Origin: Gammaproteobacteria bacterium
Lineage (GTDB): Bacteria; Pseudomonadota; Gammaproteobacteria; Xanthomonadales; Xanthomonadaceae
NCBI GenBank assembly: GCA_012510865.1
Contig: JAAZHF010000148.1
Span: forward strand, 1 to 5,248
Direction of reading: 5' to 3'
DNA: 5,248 bases
A program made the translations under genes and the position numbers. The notes under the pieces are model-generated. The model did no database searches, was not told the origin of the DNA, and worked only from the letters and a program-made list of their open reading frames with translations. Position 1 is the first letter of the stretch. Each line of letters starts with the position of its first letter. Of this stretch, positions 1 through 5,248 are shown in pieces.

Positions 1-122
1 AGCTGGGCCGCGGCATGGCCGCGCGCATCGAGGCCGACCTGGGCGAGGACATCGTGATCGAGTCGCGCCCGCGGCTGGAAGGCCGCCAGATGGTGATGAT
101 GATCGCCCCGAAGAAGAAGTAG
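1..122 (+). CDS. infC: Translation initiation factor IF-3, C-terminal end (partial)
   Basis: Only the last 39 residues are present, read from base 3 to the TAG at 120-122; the start lies outside the window. The visible end contains R-I-E-A-D-L-G-E-D and finishes with [13 protein letters not shown], which matches the end of the C-terminal domain of IF3. That domain binds the 30S subunit near the platform, prevents premature 50S joining and helps select the initiator tRNA and start codon. The family usually has about 180 residues, so roughly four fifths are missing upstream. The next gene on the same strand is rpmI, 208 nt away, as in the infC-rpmI-rplT order of gammaproteobacteria. The identity rests on the short C-terminal signature plus this gene order. 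The frame shows no disruption. Confidence 0.93.
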   Translation, partial: LGRGMAARIEADLGEDIVIESRPRLEGRQMVMMIAPKKK

Positions 123-149
123 GGGCCGGGCGCGCGCCAAGCCGCTGAT

Positions 150-179
150 TTGCCACTGGAACACGAATCCGTGCATAAT
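150..179 (+). promoter_or_regulatory. Predicted sigma70 promoter for rpmI-rplT
   Basis: A TTGCCA hexamer at 150-155 and a CATAAT hexamer at 174-179 are separated by 18 nt. Each differs from the sigma70 consensus at one base. In this very GC-rich sequence such an AT-rich pair stands out. Transcription would start near 186, giving rpmI a leader of about 145 nt. The -10 box sits inside a perfect inverted repeat (169-185). No start site has been measured; this is a sequence prediction. Confidence 0.6.
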
Positions 180-185
180 GCACGG
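169..185. promoter_or_regulatory. Perfect 17-nt inverted repeat over the rpmI -10 box, possible operator
   Basis: CCGTGCAT and ATGCACGG are exact reverse complements flanking one central A at 177. The predicted -10 hexamer (174-179) lies in the middle. A symmetric site covering a -10 box could be an operator for a dimeric regulator. The same bases in infC read-through RNA could fold into a 7-bp hairpin with a 3-nt loop, but no T-run follows, so an intrinsic terminator is unlikely. I do not recognise the motif as the site of a known regulator. Confidence 0.4.
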
Positions 186-330
186 CTCGGTCCGTCTGCC
201 TTGGCGGCTGGACCGGTTGGACCCGCCGCCGGCCCCCGTGGCCGCGGCCATTGAACCGGCAAGGGCAGGACGGAAAGCGTGGCGCAGGCCACCGCCCGGG
301 CCAGTACGAAGTACCGACAAGGACACAGCA
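186..330 (+). promoter_or_regulatory. Structured rpmI leader, candidate L20 autoregulatory element
   Basis: This is the predicted 5' untranslated RNA of rpmI. TCCGTCTGCCTTG (191-203) can pair with CAAGGGCAGGACGGA (260-274) over 13 base pairs with two single-base bulges. Inside that stem CCGGTT (213-218) pairs with AACCGG (254-259). Downstream, GTGGC (279-283) pairs with GCCAC (288-292) around the loop GCAG. The Shine-Dalgarno AAGGA (319-323) lies 7 nt before the rpmI ATG. In E. coli, L20 represses rpmI-rplT translation by binding a leader that mimics its 23S rRNA site. A similar role here is inferred from position and foldability only; I did not align it to a known leader family. Confidence 0.4.
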
Positions 331-528
331 ATGCCCAAGATCAAGACGCATCGGGGCGCGGCCAAGCGCTTCCGGAAGACCGCTTCCGGCAAGTACAAGG
401 CGGGCCATGCCAACCGCAGCCACATCCTGACCAAGAAGGCGACGAAGCGTAAGCGCAACCTCCGCCAGACGAACCACATCCCGGCGTGCGACTCCGGTCG
501 CCTCGACCGCATGCTGCCGTATCTCTGA
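331..528 (+). CDS. rpmI: 50S ribosomal protein L35
   Basis: This 65-residue basic protein is a component of the large ribosomal subunit that packs onto 23S rRNA. The sequence opens [20 protein letters not shown], the hallmark of bacterial L35. It is rich in Lys and Arg, includes the H-I-L-T-K-K-xx-K-R-K-R stretch, and ends LDRMLPYL. Length equals the usual 64-66 residues. The start at 331 has AAGGA (319-323) at good spacing and gives the canonical N-terminus. An in-frame ATG at 178 would add 51 low-complexity residues and lies within the predicted -10 region, so it is rejected. rplT follows after 13 nt, so the two are almost certainly co-transcribed. In E. coli both are controlled by L20 acting on the leader upstream of this gene. 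Confidence 0.98.
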   Translation: MPKIKTHRGAAKRFRKTASGKYKAGHANRSHILTKKATKRKRNLRQTNHIPACDSGRLDRMLPYL

Positions 529-541
529 GGAGGACTGAACC

Positions 542-2072
<1,531 letters not shown>

Positions 2073-2082
2073 GGGGCCCGCC

Positions 2083-4458
2083 ATGAAGTTTTCCGAGAAC
2101 TGGCTGCGCCAGCACGTCCCGACCACGGCCAGCCGGGACGAGCTGGCCGCGACCCTCACCGCGATCGGCCTCGAGGTCGAGGACGTGGCCGTGCTGGGCG
2201 ACGCGCTCGACGGCGTCGTGGTCGCGCGCATCGTCTCCGCGGAGAAGCATCCGGAGGCCGATCGCCTGCAGGTGTGCCAGGTCGACGCGGGCGACCGCGG
2301 CATGCTGCAGATCGTCTGCGGCGCGCCCAACGCGCGACCCGGGCTCGCGGCCCCGCTGGCGACCATCGGTGCCCGCCTGGGCGATCTCACCATCAGGGCC
2401 GCCAGGCTGCGCGGGGTCGAGTCCAACGGCATGCTTTGCTCGGCCAGGGAGCTGGGGCTGGACAGCGACGCCTCCGGCCTGATGGAGCTGCCCGCCGACG
2501 CCATCCCGGGCACGCCCCTGGACCAATACCTCGGCCTCCCCGACGCCTGCTTCGAGCTCAAGCTCACGCCCAATCGCGCCGACTGCTTCAGCGTGCGCGG
2601 CATCGCCCATGACGTCGCCGCGGCGTGCGGCGGCACGGTCCGCGAGCTCGACGCCGCGCCGGTCGCCGCGGCCAGCGACGCCACCATCGCGCTGCGCCTG
2701 CACGCCGGCGCGGATGCGCCGCGCTACGTCGGCCGCATCCTCACCGGCGTCGACGGCGGCCGCGCCACGCCGGTCTGGATGGCGGAACGCCTGCGCCGCA
2801 GCGGGATCCGCCCGGTGTCGCTGCTGGTGGACATCACACAGTACGTGATGCTGGAGCTGGGCCAGCCCATGCATGCCTACGACCGGCGGCTGCTGGAAGG
2901 GCCGATCGGCGTGCGGCGGGCCCGCGACGGGGAGTCGCTGAAGCTGCTCGACGGCCGCGAGGCCGCGCTCGACGACGGCTTCCTGGTCATCACCGACGCC
3001 GATCGCCCGGTGGGCCTGGCCGGCCTCATGGGCGGATTCGACACCCGCGTGACCGGGGACACGACCGATGTGTTCCTCGAGGCCGCGCACTTCGCGCCGT
3101 CCGCGATCATCGGCCGCGGTCGTCGGCTCGGGCTCCACACCGACGCGGGCCATCGCTTCGAGCGCGGGGTCGATCCGGAGCTGCCGCGCATCGCCATCGA
3201 ATACGCCACCCGGCTGCTGCTCGACATCGCCGGCGGAACGCCGGGCGCGGTGATCGAAGCGTCCGACGCCGGGGCACTGCCGCGCCCGGCGACGATCCGC
3301 CTGCGCCGCGCGCGGCTGGCGCGCGTGCTCGGGGTGGACGTCGCCGACGCCGAGGTCGAGCGCATCCTGCGCGCGCTGGGACTGGACGTCGCCGCGGACT
3401 CCGACGGCTGGACGGTGGTCGCGCCCCCGCGCCGCTTCGACCTGGCGCTGGAAGAGGACCTGATCGAGGAAATCGCGCGCATCCACGGCTACGACGCGGT
3501 GCCGGCGACCCTCCCCGGCGGTGCCGGGCGCCTGGTGTCGCCGACGGAAGGCCGCGTGCCCGAGCGCGACCTGCGCCGGCTGCTCGCGGCACGCGGCTAC
3601 CTCGAGGCGATCAACTACGCCTTCGTCGACGCCGCGCTGCTGGAGCGCTGGCAGGTGGACGAGGCGCTGGTGCCGCTGGCCAATCCGCTCAGCGCCGAGC
3701 TGGGCGTGATGCGCCCGCGGCTGCTGCCGGGCCTGGTGGCGGCGCTGGAGCGCAACGAGGCGCGCCAGCAGGGCCGCGTCCGCCTGTTCGAGCTGGGCAG
3801 GGTGTTCGCCGCCGCCGGCAAGGGCGAGGCACCCCGCGAGACCCCGCGCATCGCCGCCGTGGCCAGCGGCGACGCCGCCGCCGAGCAGTGGGGCCTGCCT
3901 TCGCGCCGGGTCGATTTCCATGACCTCAAGGGCGACCTCGAGGCGCTGGCCGCGCTTTCGGGGGCGTGCCTGGCCTTCCGGCCCGCGACCCTGGCCTGGG
4001 CCCACCCGGGCCGCGCGGCCGAGGTGCTGCGCGACGGCCGGGTGGTCGGCGCGATCGCGGAGATGCATCCGCGACTCCAGCAGGCGCTCGACCTGGACCA
4101 TCCTCCGGTCGCCTTCGAACTCGACCTGGAGGCCGTCGTCGCCCGCGACGTACCGCGCGCACGGCCGCTGTCGAAGTTCCCCTCGGTGCGCCGCGACCTC
4201 GCATTCATCGTTGCCGCCGACGTGGCATGGGGCGATCTCGAGGCCACGGCCCGGGCCGCAGCCGGATCGGCGCTGCGCAGCCTGCACCTGTTCGACCTGT
4301 ACGCCGGCAAGGGCGTGGAATCCGGTTTCAAGAGTGTCGCCATGGGCTTGATTCTGCAGGATGATTCGCGCACGCTGACTGACCGTGACGTGGATGCGGT
4401 GGTGGCTTCGGTCACCGACGCCGTGGCGGGTGCGCACGGCGCAAGGATCCGGAGCTGA
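2083..4458 (+). CDS. pheT: Phenylalanyl-tRNA synthetase, beta subunit
   Basis: This is the partner of PheS. The beta subunit binds and positions tRNA-Phe and hydrolyses mischarged Tyr-tRNA-Phe. It has 791 residues, against 795 in E. coli. Domains in order: N-terminal B1 part starting [12 protein letters not shown]; an EMAP/OB-type tRNA-binding domain, about 44-150 ([20 protein letters not shown]); the B3/B4 editing region, about 210-390 ([11 protein letters not shown] at 258-267, [18 protein letters not shown] at 350-367); B5, about 405-475; a synthetase-core-like domain, about 490-680 ([10 protein letters not shown] at 611-620); and a C-terminal ferredoxin-fold anticodon-binding domain from about 697 ([10 protein letters not shown], then [12 protein letters not shown] at 756-767). 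Asp453, Asp459, Glu462 and Glu463 have the spacing of the E. coli Mg2+ ligands. The D-I-T-Q-Y stretch at 250-254 has Gln where E. coli has Asn. It starts 10 nt after pheS with GAGGGG (2071-2076) as ribosome site, consistent with balanced co-translation. Confidence 0.98.
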   Translation: MKFSENWLRQHVPTTASRDELAATLTAIGLEVEDVAVLGDALDGVVVARIVSAEKHPEADRLQVCQVDAGDRGMLQIVCGAPNARPGLAAPLATIGARLGDLTIRAARLRGVESNGMLCSARELGLDSDASGLMELPADAIPGTPLDQYLGLPDACFELKLTPNRADCFSVRGIAHDVAAACGGTVRELDAAPVAAASDATIALRLHAGADAPRYVGRILTGVDGGRATPVWMAERLRRSGIRPVSLLVDITQYVMLELGQPMHAYDRRLLEGPIGVRRARDGESLKLLDGREAALDDGFLVITDADRPVGLAGLMGGFDTRVTGDTTDVFLEAAHFAPSAIIGRGRRLGLHTDAGHRFERGVDPELPRIAIEYATRLLLDIAGGTPGAVIEASDAGALPRPATIRLRRARLARVLGVDVADAEVERILRALGLDVAADSDGWTVVAPPRRFDLALEEDLIEEIARIHGYDAVPATLPGGAGRLVSPTEGRVPERDLRRLLAARGYLEAINYAFVDAALLERWQVDEALVPLANPLSAELGVMRPRLLPGLVAALERNEARQQGRVRLFELGRVFAAAGKGEAPRETPRIAAVASGDAAAEQWGLPSRRVDFHDLKGDLEALAALSGACLAFRPATLAWAHPGRAAEVLRDGRVVGAIAEMHPRLQQALDLDHPPVAFELDLEAVVARDVPRARPLSKFPSVRRDLAFIVAADVAWGDLEATARAAAGSALRSLHLFDLYAGKGVESGFKSVAMGLILQDDSRTLTDRDVDAVVASVTDAVAGAHGARIRS

Positions 4459-4471
4459 CCAGGGGGCTGGC

Positions 4472-4774
4472 ATGGCGTTGACGAAGGCGGAAATGGCGGA
4501 GCGGCTGTACGAAGAGGTGGGCCTGAACAAGCGCGAGGCGAAGGAATTCGTCGATGCGTTCTTCACCGCGCTGCGCGAAGCGCTGCAGGGCGGGCGCCAG
4601 GTCAAGCTCTCCGGCTTCGGCAACTTCGACCTGCGCCGCAAGAACCAGCGCCCCGGCCGCAACCCCAAGACCGGCGAGGAGATCCCGATCTCCGCCCGCA
4701 CGGTGGTGACGTTCCGTCCGGGGCAGAAGCTGAAGGAGCGCGTCGAGGCCTACGCCGGAGGCGGCAATGCTTGA
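4472..4774 (+). CDS. ihfA: Integration host factor, alpha subunit
   Basis: This 100-residue protein pairs with IHF beta (encoded elsewhere) to form a sequence-specific DNA-bending protein of the nucleoid. IHF acts in promoter architecture, recombination and replication initiation. It opens [20 protein letters not shown], followed by the dimerisation helices and [15 protein letters not shown] (41-55). The DNA-binding beta-arm carries [14 protein letters not shown] (60-73), with Pro65 at the position that intercalates into DNA in E. coli Ihf[15 protein letters not shown] (78-91) closes the fold. Lysine and arginine content and length (99-100) are typical. The start at 4472 is preceded by AGGGGG (4461-4466) and lies 13 nt after the pheT stop, the same neighbour as in E. 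coli. Gln at 59 and the NPKTGE arm favour IHF alpha over HU or IHF beta. Confidence 0.97.
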   Translation: MALTKAEMAERLYEEVGLNKREAKEFVDAFFTALREALQGGRQVKLSGFGNFDLRRKNQRPGRNPKTGEEIPISARTVVTFRPGQKLKERVEAYAGGGNA

Positions 4775-5123
4775 TCCCGGAAGCAACCGCGAGCTGCCGC
4801 CGATCCCGGCCAAGCGCTACTTCACCATCGGCGAGGTCAGCGAGCTGTGCGACGTCAAGCCGCACGTGCTGCGCTATTGGGAAACCGAGTTTCCCAGCCT
4901 GAGCCCGGTCAAGCGCCGCGGCAACCGCCGCTACTACCAGCGCCACGACGTGCTGATGGTGCGCCAGATCCGCGGCCTGCTGTACGAGCAGGGCTACACC
5001 ATCGGCGGCGCCCGCCTGCGCCTGGAAGGCGAGGGCGCCAGGCAGGAATCCGCGCTCAGCACCCAGATCGTGCGCCAGGTGCGCATGGAGCTCGAGGAAG
5101 TCCTCCAGCTGCTGAAGCGCTGA
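4767..5123 (+). CDS. Small MerR-family transcriptional regulator, function unknown
   Basis: This 118-residue protein has an N-terminal MerR-type winged helix-turn-helix, about 17-85. The signature is [28 protein letters not shown], then the wing R-R-G-N-R-R-Y-Y (50-57) and the second helical part [22 protein letters not shown] (61-82). Residues 95-117 form a short amphipathic helix likely to mediate dimerisation. There is no room for a large effector-binding domain and only one cysteine (Cys28, in the HTH), so a metal or redox sensor of the classic type is unlikely. Its ATG at 4767 lies inside the ihfA end (overlap ATGCTTGA), with GGAGG at 4757-4761, so translation is probably coupled to ihfA. 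Pseudomonads carry a similar gene between ihfA and tRNA-Pro, from memory. Target genes and ligand are unknown. Confidence 0.9.
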   Translation: MLDPGSNRELPPIPAKRYFTIGEVSELCDVKPHVLRYWETEFPSLSPVKRRGNRRYYQRHDVLMVRQIRGLLYEQGYTIGGARLRLEGEGARQESALSTQIVRQVRMELEEVLQLLKR

Positions 5124-5129
5124 GACGGG

Positions 5130-5143
5130 CCCGGCGCGCCGGG
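5130..5143. other. 14-bp GC palindrome after the operon, weak terminator candidate
   Basis: The bases C-CCGGCGCGCCGG-G are a perfect palindrome 6 nt after the regulator stop codon. In RNA it could form a 5-bp CCCGG/CCGGG stem with a CGCG loop. No T-run follows, so it is not a canonical intrinsic terminator. Self-complementary GC words are common at this base composition, so chance is a fair explanation. Confidence 0.25.
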
Positions 5144-5153
5144 GCTCGGACGG

Positions 5154-5183
5154 CTCCCATCGCAGCGCCGCGCCGGCTATAAT
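5154..5183 (+). promoter_or_regulatory. Predicted promoter of the tRNA-Pro gene
   Basis: A perfect -10 box TATAAT lies at 5178-5183, 8 nt before the tRNA 5' end, so the transcript would start almost at the mature end. The best upstream hexamer at 18-nt spacing is CTCCCA (5154-5159), which matches the -35 consensus at only three positions. The -10 is convincing; the -35 is not. Confidence 0.55.
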
Positions 5184-5191
5184 TCACCGAC

Positions 5192-5248
5192 CGGGGTATA
5201 GCGCAGCCTGGTAGCGTACTTGTCTGGGGGACAAGTGCGCTACCAGGC
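5192..5248 (+). tRNA. tRNA-Pro (anticodon GGG), 5' half only; 3' part aberrant
   Basis: Bases 5192-5198 (CGGGGTA) form the 5' acceptor strand, starting with the C1 typical of bacterial tRNA-Pro. TA follows, then the D stem GCGC/GCGT (5201-5204 with 5214-5217, one G-U) around the loop AGCCTGGTA. A26 is followed by the anticodon stem CTTGT/ACAAG (5219-5223 with 5231-5235) and the loop CTGGGGG, giving anticodon GGG at 5226-5228 with G37. The D arm matches E. coli tRNA-Pro closely. From about 5237 the sequence stops fitting a tRNA: instead of a variable loop and TPsiC arm it is the reverse complement of the D arm. Either the gene is genuinely rearranged or, more likely, the contig end is artefactual. 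The correct tRNA should extend about 40 nt past the anticodon stem. Confidence 0.8.
5206..5248. repeat. 19-bp inverted repeat ending at the window edge
   Basis: The arms 5206-5224 and 5230-5248 are complementary at 18 of 19 positions, with one T-G mismatch (5217/5237), around a 5-nt centre TGGGG. The inner 6-7 bp are the normal tRNA anticodon stem. The outer 12 bp copy the D-arm bases onto the opposite strand, which no tRNA needs. The repeat ends exactly at the last base supplied. Confidence 0.95.

Noticed and set aside
178..330. In-frame upstream extension of rpmI from the ATG at 178
   Set aside because: It would add 51 Pro/Arg/Ala-rich residues unknown in L35, and its ATG lies within the predicted -10 region; the ATG at 331 gives the canonical protein and has a ribosome site.
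2625..3923. 432-codon alternative plus-strand frame inside pheT
   Set aside because: It is an Arg/Ala/Gly-rich frameshifted reading of pheT without domain features; the correct frame is intact throughout.
4330..4471. Internal promoter for ihfA near the slightly less GC-rich end of pheT
   Set aside because: TTGATT occurs near 4349, but no reasonable -10 hexamer lies 16-18 nt downstream; ihfA may have its own promoter but the sequence does not show it convincingly.

Overview
This window is a conserved housekeeping block from a high-GC gammaproteobacterium, most likely a member of the Xanthomonadaceae (Lysobacter, Luteimonas, Pseudoxanthomonas or Xanthomonas type). Three things point there: the gene order, the close match of the proteins to recalled gammaproteobacterial families, and a GTRG-headed REP palindrome of the kind common in xanthomonads. 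The genus call is inference. All genes are on the + strand, in the order 3' end of infC (translation factor IF3), rpmI (L35), rplT (L20), pheS and pheT (the two subunits of phenylalanyl-tRNA synthetase), ihfA (IHF alpha), a small MerR-family regulator, and the 5' half of a tRNA-Pro(GGG) gene. The order from infC to ihfA is the one known from Escherichia coli. The MerR-like gene followed by tRNA-Pro resembles the pseudomonad arrangement.

Region by region: 1-122 is the end of infC. The gap 123-330 holds a good sigma70-type promoter, a perfect 17-nt inverted repeat lying over its -10 box, and a GC-rich leader with a long-range stem. This leader is a plausible L20 autoregulatory element. rpmI and rplT follow, 13 nt apart. 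The gap 902-1061 contains two facing REP palindromes (a REPIN-like pair). Directly against them is a strong hairpin with a moderately T-rich tail, which could act as a terminator or attenuator before pheST. No phenylalanine-rich leader peptide like E. coli pheM is visible. pheS and pheT are 10 nt apart, ihfA starts 13 nt after pheT, and the MerR-like gene overlaps the end of ihfA by 8 nt, so pheS through the regulator probably form one transcription unit. After a GC-rich 68-nt gap containing a perfect -10 box, the tRNA-Pro begins.

Together the genes supply translation initiation (IF3), the 50S subunit (L35, L20), charging of tRNA-Phe (PheST) and a nucleoid architectural protein (IHF). I found no new defence, mobile or biosynthetic system. 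The less ordinary signals are non-coding: the palindrome over the rpmI promoter, the REPIN beside the pheS hairpin, and the last 43 bases. In those last bases the tRNA-Pro sequence turns back on itself as a near-perfect 19-bp inverted repeat ending exactly at the window edge, which looks like an assembly or fold-back artefact until shown otherwise.
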